Below are positions 8,031 to 17,500 of a stretch of 34,314 bases of DNA, piece by piece. Below the pieces are notes generated by a model. That model was not told where the DNA came from, did no database searches, and saw only the letters and a program-made list of their open reading frames with translations. Both the position numbers and the translations under genes were made by a program. The stretch spans positions 1-34,314 of the forward strand of contig JAJZTQ010000018.1 in assembly GCA_021848825.1 (NCBI GenBank), read 5' to 3'. How positions within the stretch are numbered: the first letter of the stretch is position 1; each line of letters begins with the position of its first letter. Origin of the DNA: Pseudomonadota bacterium (lineage in GTDB: Bacteria; Pseudomonadota; Gammaproteobacteria; Burkholderiales; JABEVD01).

Positions 8031-9065
8031 ATGATACATGGCGACATATCGAGCAGTCACGACACGGTGGGCGTGGCGGTGGTCAACTACAGGATGCCGA
8101 GGCTCCACACGAAAGCGGAGATACTCGCGAACGCCAGAAACATCGCATCGATGATAGAGGGAATGAAGCTCGGTCTTCCCGGCCTCGATCTCGTGATCTT
8201 CCCGGAATACAGCACCCACGGGATCATGTACGACAGCGCGGAAATGTATGAGAACGCCGCAGCCGTGCCGGGAGAGGAAACGGAGATCTTCGCGGCGGCC
8301 TGCAGGAAGGCAGGGGTCTGGGGCGTCTTTTCCCTTACCGGCGAGCGTCACGAAGCGCATCCGAAGAAGGCTCCTTACAACACGCTCATATTGATGAACG
8401 ACCGGGGCGAGATCGTGCAGAAGTACAGGAAGATCATGCCCTGGGTGCCGATAGAAGGCTGGTATCCCGGAAACTGCACCTATGTTTCGGAAGGGCCGAA
8501 AGGGCTGAAGATCAGCCTCATCATCTGCGACGACGGCAATTATCCGGAAATCTGGCGCGACTGCGCGATGAAGGGAGCGGAGCTGATCGTGCGCTGCCAG
8601 GGCTACATGTATCCCGCCAAGGAGCAGCAGATCCTGATCTCGAAGGCCATGGCCTTTGCCAACAACACCTATGTCGCAGTGGCCAATGCTGCGGGGTTCG
8701 ACGGCGTCTATTCCTATTTCGGGCATTCCGCGATCATCGGTTTCGACGGCAGAACGCTCGGCGAATGCGGGGAAGAGGAGATGGGCATCCAGTATGCAGC
8801 GCTTTCGAAAAGCCTGATCAGGGATTTCAGGAAAAACGGCCAGTCCCAGAATCATCTCTTCAAGCTCCTGCACCGCGGCTACACGGGAACGATCAATTCG
8901 GGGGACGGCGAAAAGGGAGAGGCGGTCTGCCCCTACGACTTCTACGGGAAATGGATAGCCGATCCTGAAGGGACGAGAAAGATGGTCGAGTTGCTGACCC
9001 GTTCGACGGCAGGGACCGAGGAATGCCCGATACCCGGCATTCCCCACGCGGAAAGGCACCGTTGA
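8031..9065 (+). CDS. amiE: Aliphatic amidase AmiE
   Basis: This is a 344-aa nitrilase-superfamily amidase that hydrolyses short aliphatic amides (acetamide, propionamide) to acid and ammonia. It begins [17 protein letters not shown], nearly the same as Pseudomonas aeruginosa AmiE. The catalytic residues fall at the same numbers: Glu59 (FPEYS), Lys134 (KYRK), Cys166 (LIICDDGN), with Glu142 also present. The motif YMYPAKEQQ and the C-terminal LTRSTAG block favour AmiE over the related formamidase AmiF. With FmdA it gives the cell two amide hydrolases of complementary range. The 3' end overlaps ureD by 43 bases if the ATG start of ureD is used, or 4 bases if a TTG is used. Confidence 0.95.
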   Translation: MIHGDISSSHDTVGVAVVNYRMPRLHTKAEILANARNIASMIEGMKLGLPGLDLVIFPEYSTHGIMYDSAEMYENAAAVPGEETEIFAAACRKAGVWGVFSLTGERHEAHPKKAPYNTLILMNDRGEIVQKYRKIMPWVPIEGWYPGNCTYVSEGPKGLKISLIICDDGNYPEIWRDCAMKGAELIVRCQGYMYPAKEQQILISKAMAFANNTYVAVANAAGFDGVYSYFGHSAIIGFDGRTLGECGEEEMGIQYAALSKSLIRDFRKNGQSQNHLFKLLHRGYTGTINSGDGEKGEAVCPYDFYGKWIADPEGTRKMVELLTRSTAGTEECPIPGIPHAERHR

Positions 9066-9886
9066 AGGAAGGCTGGCATGCGGGCCTCGATCTCGGCTAC
9101 ATGACGCGGGGCGACGAAACGATATTGGCAAGACGCCGGCATTTCGGGCCGCTGCGCGTGCAGAAGCCCTTTTACCCTGAGGGCGGGATCTGTCATGTGC
9201 TGCTGCTCCATCCTCCGGCGGGAATCGCAGGAGGAGACCGGCTCGAGATCAGTGCCTCTCTGGAAGAGGGCGCGCATGCGCTGATGACGACGCCTGGCGC
9301 CGGAAAATGCTACCGCAGCTCGGGCATGGAAGCCTCGCTGACATGCAGCTTCGATTTGCGAAAAAACGCCGTTCTGGAATGGCTTCCCCAGGAAACCATC
9401 GTCTTCGACGGCGCAAGAATGAGGACGACGACGAAAGTGAATCTGGATGATGAGGCTTCCTTCATAGGATGGGAAGTGATCTGCCTGGGAAGGAGAGCTT
9501 CAGGCGAGCGGTTCGATTCGGGATTCCTGGGGCTGTCAACCCGTCTGGAAAGAAAGGGAAAGCCGCTCTGGTTCGAACGCGGTCTGCTGGAAGGCGGCTC
9601 CGCCCTGCTCGATTCGAAGGCCGGACTGTCCGGATTCAGTTCGATTGGCACGCTGCTTGCTACCGGAAAAGGGATGAGCCCGTCCCTGCTTGCCGCATGC
9701 CGGGAAATCCTGCCGCAGGAATCGGGCGCGCTCTGCGGCCTGACGTTGCTGCCTGATCTTCTGGTCGGACGCTATCTCGGGCATTCATCGGAAGCGGCGC
9801 GCGCCTGGTTCGTGGAAATCTGGCGGCTGCTGAGGCAGGCGATGATAGGTCGGGGTCCCCATTTGCCGAGGATATGGAACACATGA
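9023..9886 (+). CDS. ureD: Urease accessory protein UreD
   Basis: This is a 287-aa urease maturation factor. It binds apo-urease with UreF and UreG during nickel insertion. Sequence resembles Klebsiella UreD along its length: [11 protein letters not shown] near the start, the block [11 protein letters not shown] around residues 68-78, [14 protein letters not shown] around 93-106, and a PRIWNT end. The start is uncertain. ATG 9023 has AGGGA at 9011-9015. TTG 9062 has GGAAAGG at 9050-9056 and would form a TTGA overlap with the amiE stop, the junction type used by ureF in this cluster. I list the ATG because Klebsiella UreD also has residues before the shared LK(E/K)GW segment. Confidence 0.9.
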   Translation: MPDTRHSPRGKAPLKEGWHAGLDLGYMTRGDETILARRRHFGPLRVQKPFYPEGGICHVLLLHPPAGIAGGDRLEISASLEEGAHALMTTPGAGKCYRSSGMEASLTCSFDLRKNAVLEWLPQETIVFDGARMRTTTKVNLDDEASFIGWEVICLGRRASGERFDSGFLGLSTRLERKGKPLWFERGLLEGGSALLDSKAGLSGFSSIGTLLATGKGMSPSLLAACREILPQESGALCGLTLLPDLLVGRYLGHSSEAARAWFVEIWRLLRQAMIGRGPHLPRIWNT

Positions 9887-9896
9887 AGGATGGAAC

Positions 9897-10199
9897 ATGG
9901 AACTGACGCCGAGGGAAAAGGACAAGCTGCTCGTCTTCACGGCAGGACTGCTCGCCGAACGCCGCAGGGCGCGTGGGCTCAGGCTGAATTATCCGGAAGC
10001 AGTCGCGCTGATCACTTCCGCGATACTCGAAGGCGCCAGGGAAGGCCGGTCCGTTGCCCAGCTGATGGGCGACGGATGCACCATATTGAGGCGCGATGAA
10101 GTGATGGAAGGCGTGCCCGAAATGATCCCTGAAATCCAGGTCGAGGCCACTTTCCCGGACGGCACGAAGCTCGTGACCGTGCACAACCCGATCATCTAG
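9897..10199 (+). CDS. ureA: Urease gamma subunit UreA
   Basis: This is the 100-aa smallest structural subunit of urease. It begins [20 protein letters not shown], the standard gamma-subunit start, and contains [20 protein letters not shown] and a VHNPI C-terminus. Length is exactly typical. It is encoded separately from the beta subunit, as in most proteobacteria. It lies 10 bases after ureD with AAGGA upstream, and 8 bases before ureB. Confidence 0.97.
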   Translation: MELTPREKDKLLVFTAGLLAERRRARGLRLNYPEAVALITSAILEGAREGRSVAQLMGDGCTILRRDEVMEGVPEMIPEIQVEATFPDGTKLVTVHNPII

Positions 10200-10207
10200 G
10201 AGGAAAA

Positions 10208-10528
10208 ATGATTCCTGGCGGATATCTTCTGGAAGAAGGCGAAATCGAAATCAATGCCGGCATCGAAAGCGTCAGGATCACCGTGGCCAATACCGGCGAC
10301 AGGCCGATCCAGGTGGGTTCCCATTACCATTTCAATGAAACCAACGAGGCGCTGGAATTCGAAAGGGAGAAAACGACAGGAATGAGACTGGACATTCCAG
10401 CGGGTACCGCGGTTCGCTTCGAACCGGGGCAGCACCGCACGGTCACCTTGGTGGCGTATGGCGGGGAGAAAAAAATCTACGGCTTTCAGGGCCGGATCAT
10501 GGGTGCAATGAAAGGAGAAAAGAAATGA
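10208..10528 (+). CDS. ureB: Urease beta subunit UreB
   Basis: This is the 106-aa beta structural subunit. It starts [16 protein letters not shown] and has the conserved [11 protein letters not shown] block (residues 37-47) and an [11 protein letters not shown] stretch (69-79). Length and order after ureA are typical. The AGGAGG-type signal sits directly upstream, overlapping the ureA stop region. Its stop overlaps the ureJ start by 4 bases (ATGA), so translation of ureJ is probably coupled. Confidence 0.97.
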   Translation: MIPGGYLLEEGEIEINAGIESVRITVANTGDRPIQVGSHYHFNETNEALEFEREKTTGMRLDIPAGTAVRFEPGQHRTVTLVAYGGEKKIYGFQGRIMGAMKGEKK

Positions 10529-11067
10529 AACTGTTGCTGACGCTGGTTGCTTCGCTCATCCCGGTCGCGGCCTGGGCCCATCCGGGGCATGGCGCGAGCG
10601 GATTCGCCGGAGGGCTCGCTCATCCATTGAGCGGGCTTGACCATATCATGGGCATGCTCTCTGTGGGCATTTGGGCGTCGAGCGGGCGTCCTGCTGCACG
10701 CAGATTGGTCCCGCTGGCATTCCTTTTCGGCATGACCGCGGGCGGGTTCATGGGCATCGATGGCCTTTATCCCTCATTCCTCGAGTCGGCGGTTTCGGCG
10801 AGCGTTTTCGCAGCCGCCCTCATGGTTGCCCTTTCCGTCAGGCTTCCCCTGGCATTTCAGGCGGCATTCGCGGCGCTATTCGCGCTCTGGCACGGCATGG
10901 CGCACGGCGCCGAGCTGCCATCGATGATGCATCCCGATGGATATGTCGCGGGATTTCTCTTCTCGACCGCCCTGCTTCTGGGCATCGGGGTTGCAATCGG
11001 CAGCCTTCTCAAGGAAAAGCGTCGAATCCTGGGCGCGGCATTGGCCCTCTTTGCCGCGGTGAGCTGA
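10525..11067 (+). CDS. ureJ: HupE/UreJ family nickel-related membrane protein
   Basis: This is a 180-aa inner-membrane protein of the HupE/UreJ family, thought to import nickel for urease or hydrogenase. A cleavable signal sequence (about residues 1-18) is followed by the family hallmark [19 protein letters not shown], giving a His-rich mature N-terminus, then a GLDHIMGM motif. Several hydrophobic segments and a central [12 protein letters not shown] with further His follow. It is inserted between ureB and ureC, overlapping ureB by 4 bases and ending 1 base before ureC. No hydrogenase gene is present, so the nickel is presumably for urease. The transport role is inferred from the family and context. 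Confidence 0.9.
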   Translation: MKLLLTLVASLIPVAAWAHPGHGASGFAGGLAHPLSGLDHIMGMLSVGIWASSGRPAARRLVPLAFLFGMTAGGFMGIDGLYPSFLESAVSASVFAAALMVALSVRLPLAFQAAFAALFALWHGMAHGAELPSMMHPDGYVAGFLFSTALLLGIGVAIGSLLKEKRRILGAALALFAAVS

Positions 11068-11068
11068 A

Positions 11069-12763
11069 GTGAAGCTGTCTCGCAGGGCCTATGCCGAAAT
11101 GTTCGGCCCGACGAAAGGCGACCGCGTTCGCCTTGCCGATACCGAACTCTGGATCGAGGTGGAAAGGGATTTCACGATCTATGGCGAGGAAGTGAAGTTC
11201 GGCGGGGGGAAGGTCATTCGCGACGGCATGGGGCAAAGCCAGCGAAACGCCTTGGACGTAGCCGACACCGTGATCACCAACGCACTGATCGTCGATGCGG
11301 TTTCAGGGATAGTCAAGGCCGATCTCGGCATCAAGAACGGCTCCATCTGGGCGATAGGCAAGGCCGGCAATCCCGATGTCCAGACAGGCGTGACGATCCC
11401 CATCGGCGCCGCCACCGAGGTCATCGCCGGGGAGGGGATGATCCTCACGGCTGGCGGCATAGACAGCCATATCCATTTCATCTGTCCCCAGCAGATAGAG
11501 GAAGCCCTCACTTCCGGAATAACCACCATGCTCGGCGGAGGAACCGGGCCGGCAACAGGGACCTGCGCCACCACCTGCACGCCCGGTCCATGGCATATCC
11601 GCGCCATGCTCCAGGCGGCGGAAGCCTTTCCCATGAATCTGGGGTTCATGGGCAAAGGGAATGTCTCCCTTCCCGATCCGGCGAGGGAACAGATCGAGGC
11701 TGGCGCGATGGGGCTCAAGCTGCACGAGGACTGGGGAACAACGCCTGCCGCGATCGACAACTGCCTGAATGTCGCGGAGGAAATGGACATCCAGGTGGCG
11801 ATTCACACCGATACGCTGAACGAATCGGGGTTCGTCGAAACCACCCTGGCCGCTTTCAAGGGCAGGACCATCCATACCTTCCACACCGAAGGCGCTGGGG
11901 GAGGGCACGCACCTGACATCATCAAGGCCGTGGGGAGAAGCAACGTGCTTCCCTCCTCGACCAATCCGACCAGGCCCTATACCGTCAACACCGTCGACGA
12001 GCATCTCGACATGCTGATGGTCTGCCACCATCTCGATGCCGCCATTGCGGAGGACGTCGCTTTCGCCGAATCGAGGATCAGGCGGGAGACGATCGCGGCG
12101 GAAGACATCCTGCAGGACCTCGGCGCCTTTTCCATGATGTCTTCGGACTCCCAGGCCATGGGCAGGGTCGGGGAGGTGATCGTGAGGACCTGGCAAACCG
12201 CGCACAAGATGAAGGTCCAGCGCGGCAGCCTGAAGGAGGATGGCTCGAGGAACGACAACTTCAGGGTGAAGCGGTACATCGCCAAATACACCATCAATCC
12301 CGCGATCGCGCACGGCATGAGTCATGTCGTCGGATCGGTCGAAGCCGGCAAGCTGGCCGATCTCGTGCTGTGGAAGCCCGCCTTCTTCGGCGTCAAGCCC
12401 AGCCTGATACTCAAGGGGGGGATGATCGCCTCAGCCGCCATGGGGGATCCCAATGCTTCCATTCCGACACCCCAGCCCGTGCATTACAGGCCGATGTTCG
12501 GCAGCTTCGGGAATGCCCTTGCGAAATCCGTTACCTTCGTCTCCGCCGCCGCGCTCGAAAGAGTGGGGGATCTCGGTCTTTCCAAGCAGCTTGTCGCGGT
12601 CAGGAACACGAGAAAGGTGACGAAGGCCGACATGGTGCACAACGACGCCACCCCGACCATTGATGTCGATCCGGAAACCTACGCCGTCCGTGCCGACGGC
12701 GAATTGCTGACATGCGAGCCTGCGGCATCCCTGCCCATGGCCCAGCGCTATTTTCTGTTCTGA
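11069..12763 (+). CDS. ureC: Urease alpha subunit UreC (catalytic)
   Basis: This is the 564-aa catalytic subunit; it hydrolyses urea to ammonia and carbamate at a bi-nickel centre. Every active-site residue occurs at the Klebsiella number: nickel ligands His134, His136, carbamylated Lys217, His246, His272 and Asp360, plus His219, flap Cys319 and His320. The start is GTG at 11069, one base after the ureJ stop. The protein opens with [20 protein letters not shown] as expected. The intact active site argues for a functional enzyme. The CO2 released could also feed the carboxysome encoded about 16 kb downstream; that link is an inference. Confidence 0.98.
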   Translation: MKLSRRAYAEMFGPTKGDRVRLADTELWIEVERDFTIYGEEVKFGGGKVIRDGMGQSQRNALDVADTVITNALIVDAVSGIVKADLGIKNGSIWAIGKAGNPDVQTGVTIPIGAATEVIAGEGMILTAGGIDSHIHFICPQQIEEALTSGITTMLGGGTGPATGTCATTCTPGPWHIRAMLQAAEAFPMNLGFMGKGNVSLPDPAREQIEAGAMGLKLHEDWGTTPAAIDNCLNVAEEMDIQVAIHTDTLNESGFVETTLAAFKGRTIHTFHTEGAGGGHAPDIIKAVGRSNVLPSSTNPTRPYTVNTVDEHLDMLMVCHHLDAAIAEDVAFAESRIRRETIAAEDILQDLGAFSMMSSDSQAMGRVGEVIVRTWQTAHKMKVQRGSLKEDGSRNDNFRVKRYIAKYTINPAIAHGMSHVVGSVEAGKLADLVLWKPAFFGVKPSLILKGGMIASAAMGDPNASIPTPQPVHYRPMFGSFGNALAKSVTFVSAAALERVGDLGLSKQLVAVRNTRKVTKADMVHNDATPTIDVDPETYAVRADGELLTCEPAASLPMAQRYFLF

Positions 12764-12765
12764 CC

Positions 12766-13248
12766 ATGATCGTCATCGAGAAACTGATTTCAGGAAAGAC
12801 GGCGCCTTCCGAAAGAATCGTGCTGCCCTACGAACTGCGCTGCAAGAGCAGGCTTCGCACCCGCCTTGAGAGCGGAGAGGAGGCCGGAATCTTTCTTGAG
12901 CGGGGAACGATCTTGCGGGGAGGGAACCGTCTGCAAGCCAACGACGGCAGGATCGTCGAGGTCGTCGCAGCGCCGGAAGAGGTGATGGAAATCAGAAGTG
13001 GGGATCCGCTTCTTCTCGCCCGGGCCGCCTATCACCTTGGGAACAGGCATGTGGCGGTTGAAATCGGCGAAGGGCTGCTGCGCTTTTCGAGGGACCATGT
13101 GCTTGCGGAGATGGTCAGGGGTCTAGGCTTTTCAGTCGACGAAGCCTCTTCGCCTTTCGAACCCGAAGGCGGCGCCTACGGGCATGGCCACAGTCCGGAC
13201 GGAGAGGGCAGGGGGCCGCGCATACACGACATGAAAGGACGCCCTTGA
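12766..13248 (+). CDS. ureE: Urease accessory protein UreE (nickel chaperone)
   Basis: This is a 160-aa nickel metallochaperone. It starts MIVIEKL at 12766, 2 bases after the ureC stop; an upstream in-frame ATG (12712) would lie inside ureC and does not fit the family. His95 in LGNRHVAVEIG matches the conserved metal-binding histidine of Klebsiella UreE (His96), with a second His111 in SRDHVLAEMV. The C-terminal tail has only three scattered histidines (140, 142, 154), unlike the His-rich tail of Klebsiella. No clear Shine-Dalgarno is present, so translation is probably coupled to ureC. Confidence 0.92.
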   Translation: MIVIEKLISGKTAPSERIVLPYELRCKSRLRTRLESGEEAGIFLERGTILRGGNRLQANDGRIVEVVAAPEEVMEIRSGDPLLLARAAYHLGNRHVAVEIGEGLLRFSRDHVLAEMVRGLGFSVDEASSPFEPEGGAYGHGHSPDGEGRGPRIHDMKGRP

Positions 13249-13907
13249 AACTGGTGCGGCTTCTGCAGCTTTCGAGCCCGGCTCTCCCGGTGGGCGCCTA
13301 TTCCTATTCCCAGGGTCTGGAATGGGCGATGGATTGCGGTTCGCTCGCGAGCGAGGATGAAATCCTGAAATGGATAGGCGACTGTCTCGAATTCGGAGCT
13401 GCGCGATTCGAAGCGGTTTATCTCGCCGCGATGATGGAAAGCTGGGGGCGCGAGGATTTCGACCGCCTTGCGGTTCTCGATTCGGAATTCAAGGCGAGCC
13501 GGGAAAGCGCTGAACTCCTGGCCGAAACGCTGCAGATGGGATATTCCATGATGCGTCTACTGAAAGACCTGGGCGAGATCCGGGATGGGATCTTCAGCCA
13601 TTTCCCCTCTCCGAGCTTTCCGCTCGCCTGGAGCGCTGCCGCTGCAGCCTGGGGGATAGAGGAAGCCGAAGCCGTCTCGGGCTATCTCTGGTCATGGGCG
13701 GAGAATCAGGTCATGGCTGCCGTCAAGGGCATGCCGCTCGGCCAGACCGCGGGACAGCGCATGCTCCTGAAACTGGGCAAGAAACTTTCGAGTCTCGCTG
13801 TGGATATCCTGAAAACGCCCCCTGGGGAAGCCGCCAATTTTCTCCCGGCATTCTCCATCGCCAGCTGTCTCCACGAAACCCAGTATGCGAGGTTATTCAA
13901 ATCATGA
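13245..13907 (+). CDS. ureF: Urease accessory protein UreF
   Basis: This is a 220-aa urease maturation protein, which forms the UreD-UreF-UreG activation complex and gates GTPase use. It begins (TTG)[27 protein letters not shown], the classic UreF N-terminus, followed by mostly helical sequence and a [12 protein letters not shown](K)S end. The start codon is TTG at 13245, overlapping the ureE stop as TTGA, with AAAGGA at 13234-13239. The stop overlaps ureG by 4 bases (ATGA). Confidence 0.95.
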   Translation: MKLVRLLQLSSPALPVGAYSYSQGLEWAMDCGSLASEDEILKWIGDCLEFGAARFEAVYLAAMMESWGREDFDRLAVLDSEFKASRESAELLAETLQMGYSMMRLLKDLGEIRDGIFSHFPSPSFPLAWSAAAAAWGIEEAEAVSGYLWSWAENQVMAAVKGMPLGQTAGQRMLLKLGKKLSSLAVDILKTPPGEAANFLPAFSIASCLHETQYARLFKS

Positions 13908-14509
13908 ACAGGCAACCGCTGCGAGTCGGCATAGGCGGCCCCGTCGGATCGGGGAAGACCGCATTGACGCTTTCCCTTTGTCTCGCCCTGCGAGACAGCT
14001 ACGACATCGCCGTCATCACCAATGACATCTACACGGAAGAGGACGCCCGTTTTCTCGTGGATCACAAGGCGCTGGTCCCCGAGCGCATCATCGGGGTCGA
14101 GACCGGCGGATGCCCGCACACCGCGATCCGGGAGGATGCGAGCATCAACCTGGAGGCCGTCGATAGACTCAACAGGCGCTTTCCCGATCTCGATGTGATC
14201 TTCGTGGAAAGCGGCGGGGACAACCTGGCCGCGACATTCAGTCCCGAGCTGTCTGACCTCACGATCTACGTCATCGATGTCGCGGCAGGCGAAAAGATCC
14301 CGAGAAAGGGGGGGCCCGGCATCACGAAATCCGATCTCCTGGTGATCAACAAGGTCGATCTCGCCCCGCTCGTCGGCGCTTCGCTCGAGGTGATGGCGAG
14401 GGATGCGAAAAGGATGAGAGGGGAGAGGCCGTTCGTCTTCACCAACCTGAAAACGGCCGACGGGCTCGTTGACGTCATCGGCTTCATCGAGCGGAAAGGC
14501 ATGCTTTGA
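13904..14509 (+). CDS. ureG: Urease accessory GTPase UreG
   Basis: This is a 201-aa SIMIBI-class GTPase that hands nickel to urease. P-loop GPVGSGKT is at residues 12-19, the nickel-binding Cys70-Pro71-His72 motif follows ETGG, a VESGGDN switch segment lies near 102-108, and NKVD (149-152) gives guanine specificity. The frame is open far upstream, but ATG 13904 gives the standard [19 protein letters not shown] start and an ATGA overlap with ureF. It is the last urease gene; the permease-kinase follows only 9 bases later. Confidence 0.97.
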   Translation: MNRQPLRVGIGGPVGSGKTALTLSLCLALRDSYDIAVITNDIYTEEDARFLVDHKALVPERIIGVETGGCPHTAIREDASINLEAVDRLNRRFPDLDVIFVESGGDNLAATFSPELSDLTIYVIDVAAGEKIPRKGGPGITKSDLLVINKVDLAPLVGASLEVMARDAKRMRGERPFVFTNLKTADGLVDVIGFIERKGML

Positions 14510-14518
14510 GGATCGGCG

Positions 14519-17500
14519 ATGAGCATGACCTGTAACCAGCCTGAAAACGAGGACGCCGTCCAGCATGTTTTCAAGATTCGCCGCGACTACAACACATGGG
14601 TGGCGAACGAAACCATGGAGGATTATGCGCTGCGCTTCACGCCGAGAAGCTACCGGAAATGGAGCGAACTGAAGGTCGGAAACACCGCCTTCAGTTCCGC
14701 CTCGTTCCTGGTGCTCGAAGCGATAGGCGCAACGCTGCTGGTGAATTACGGCTTCGTCAATGCGGCTTGCGCAATTCTCGCGACAGGCATCATCATCTTT
14801 CTGGCGAGCATCCCGCTTTCCCGTTATTCCGCGCGCTACGGCCTCGACATGGATCTGCTGACGAGGGGGTCGGGTTTCGGCTATCTCGGTTCGACGATCA
14901 CCTCGCTCATCTATGCCGCTTTCACCTTCATTTTCTTCGCGCTGGAAGCGGCCATCATGGCTTCCGCCCTGAAGCTGGCCTTCGGCATCCCGCTTTCATG
15001 GGGATATATGATGTGCGCCCTGATCGCCATTCCGCTCGTCACGCGGGGCATCACCTCGATCAGCCGGCTTCAGAACCTGACCCAGCCGATATGGCTGATC
15101 CTGCTCGTCCTGCCCTATCTTTTCCTGCTGACCCGGAACCAGAACGAACTGCAGGGGCTTTTCGCCTATGGCGGCAGGGAAGGCGCGTCAAGCTTCGATT
15201 TCCGCCTGTTCGGCGCATCGATGACCGTCTCCATGGCCATCATCGCGCAGATGGGGGAGCAGGCGGATTACCTGCGCTTCATGCCTGGCAGGGTTTCGGC
15301 GAATCGAAAAAGATGGTTCGCCGCCGTTTTCCTGGGCGGAACGGGCTGGCTGGTGTTGAGCGTGGTCAAAATGTTCGGAGGCGCCCTTCTCGCCTACCTC
15401 GCCATCAGGCATGCCGTTCCGGAAGATCTTGCCCTGAACCCGAACCAGATGTACCTGACGGCCTACAGGCATGTGTTTCCGGGATTCGGCTTGGCAGTCG
15501 GGGCAACGGCGGCATTCGTGATCATTTCCCAGTTGAAGATCAATGTCACCAACGCCTATGCGGGTTCGCTCGCCTGGTCCAACTTCTTCTCGAGACTCAC
15601 CCACAGCCATCCCGGTCGCGTGGTCTGGGTGGTCTTCAATACCCTCATCGCGCTGATGCTGATGGAACTCGACCTGCTCCAGGTCATGGACAGGGTGCTG
15701 GGCCTTTACTCGAACGTCGCAGTGGCCTGGATGATGTCCGTCGTCGCCGATCTGGTGATCAACAAGCCGCTGGGCTATTCCCCTGCCGGAATAGAATTCC
15801 GCCGCGCCTATCTTTACGACGTCAATCCTGTCGGGATCGGCGCCATGGGAATTTCCTCGGTGCTTTCCATTTCGGCCTATCTCGGGCTGATGGGCAGAAC
15901 CATGCAGCCTTTCGCCCTGTTCTTCGCCCTTTTCCTGCCTTTCGTTATTTCCCCGCTGATCGCAAGGGCGACGAAAGGACGCTACTACATCGCCAGGAAG
16001 GCCGAGCTCAGAGATCACGGGCAGACCTGCTGCGTCTGCGGCACGGCCTATGAAAGCGAGGACATGTCGAACTGTCCCGCATACAGGGGAAACATCTGCT
16101 CACTTTGCTGCACGCTCGATGCGAGATGCCATGACATGTGCAAGCCGCAGGCGAGACTCAGCCAGCAGTGGTCTGCATTCCTGGGGAAAGTGCTTCCTCT
16201 TTCGATGCGCCGCTATCTCGAGGCGGGGCTCGGCTATTATTTTTTCCTGATGATGGGGTTCATCGCCCTGCTCGGCCTTCTGACCGGTCTGCTTTATTAC
16301 CAGGAAAGCCTGAGCCTGAAGGACAGCGTCCTGCTTGACCATCTGCGCAACGTGTTCCTGCGCATCTTTTCGGCATTGGTCCTGGTTTGCGGCATCATCG
16401 CCTGGTGGATGGTGCTCACCAACAAGAGCCGCCAGGTCGCGCAGGCCGAAGCCAATCACCAGACTCAGCTTCTCATCAGGGAGATCAATTCGCACAAGCG
16501 CACGGACGAACTGCTCCAGCATGCGAAGCTGACCGCAGACCAGGCCAACCAGGCAAAAAGCCGCTACATCATGTCGATCAGCCACGAGCTGCGCACCCCG
16601 CTCAACAGCATACTGGGTTATGCGCAGATTCTGGACGGGGACGAGGCCATTCCGGCAAGCCGCCGCAAGGCGATCGGCGTGATCAGGAAAAGCGGCGACC
16701 ACCTGCTCTCGCTGATAGAAGGCACGCTCGACATCGCCAGAATAGAAAGCGGGAAGGTCAGTCTGGATGCCAAGCCGCTGAGATTCATCGATTTCATTCA
16801 GCAGATCGTCGGCATGTTCGAACTCCAGGCGAGCAACAAGGGCATCAGCTTCCGCTACCACGCTACCGGTGAAATGCCTGCAAGGGTCAAGGCGGATGCC
16901 GGAAAGCTCAGGCAGATCCTGATCAACATTCTCGGCAATGCGGTGAAATTCACGAGCAGGGGCGGGGTGACTTTCCACATCCGCTACCACAGCGAAATCG
17001 CCACTTTCGAAGTTTCCGACAACGGTCCGGGCATTCCCGAGGAGGAACTCGAGCATATCTTCGAACCCTTCGGAAGGGGAAGCGCTGCGGGCGCAATGGG
17101 CGGAACGGGGCTGGGATTGACCATCGCCAAGATGCTCGCCGATCTGATGGGGGGGGAGCTCACGGTGGAGAGCGAATTCGGAAAAGGCGCGCAGTTCAGG
17201 GTTCGCCTTTTCCTGCCCCATATCCTTTCCGCCGAGGATGAGGAACAGGGGCAGATGATGGCGCAATGCATAGGCTATGTCGGCATGCGGCGCCGCATCA
17301 TGATCGTCGACAACGAGAAATCGGATCGCGATCTTCTGACGAGCATGCTCGAGCCTTTGGGATTCCATCTTGCCCATGCCTCCTCGGGGCAGGAATGCAT
17401 CGATCTCATCGCGCAATTCCGCCCGCACCTGATCTTCATGGATCTTTCCATGCCCGGCATGGACGGCTGGGAGACGATCAGGCGGATCCGCCTTTTGGGC

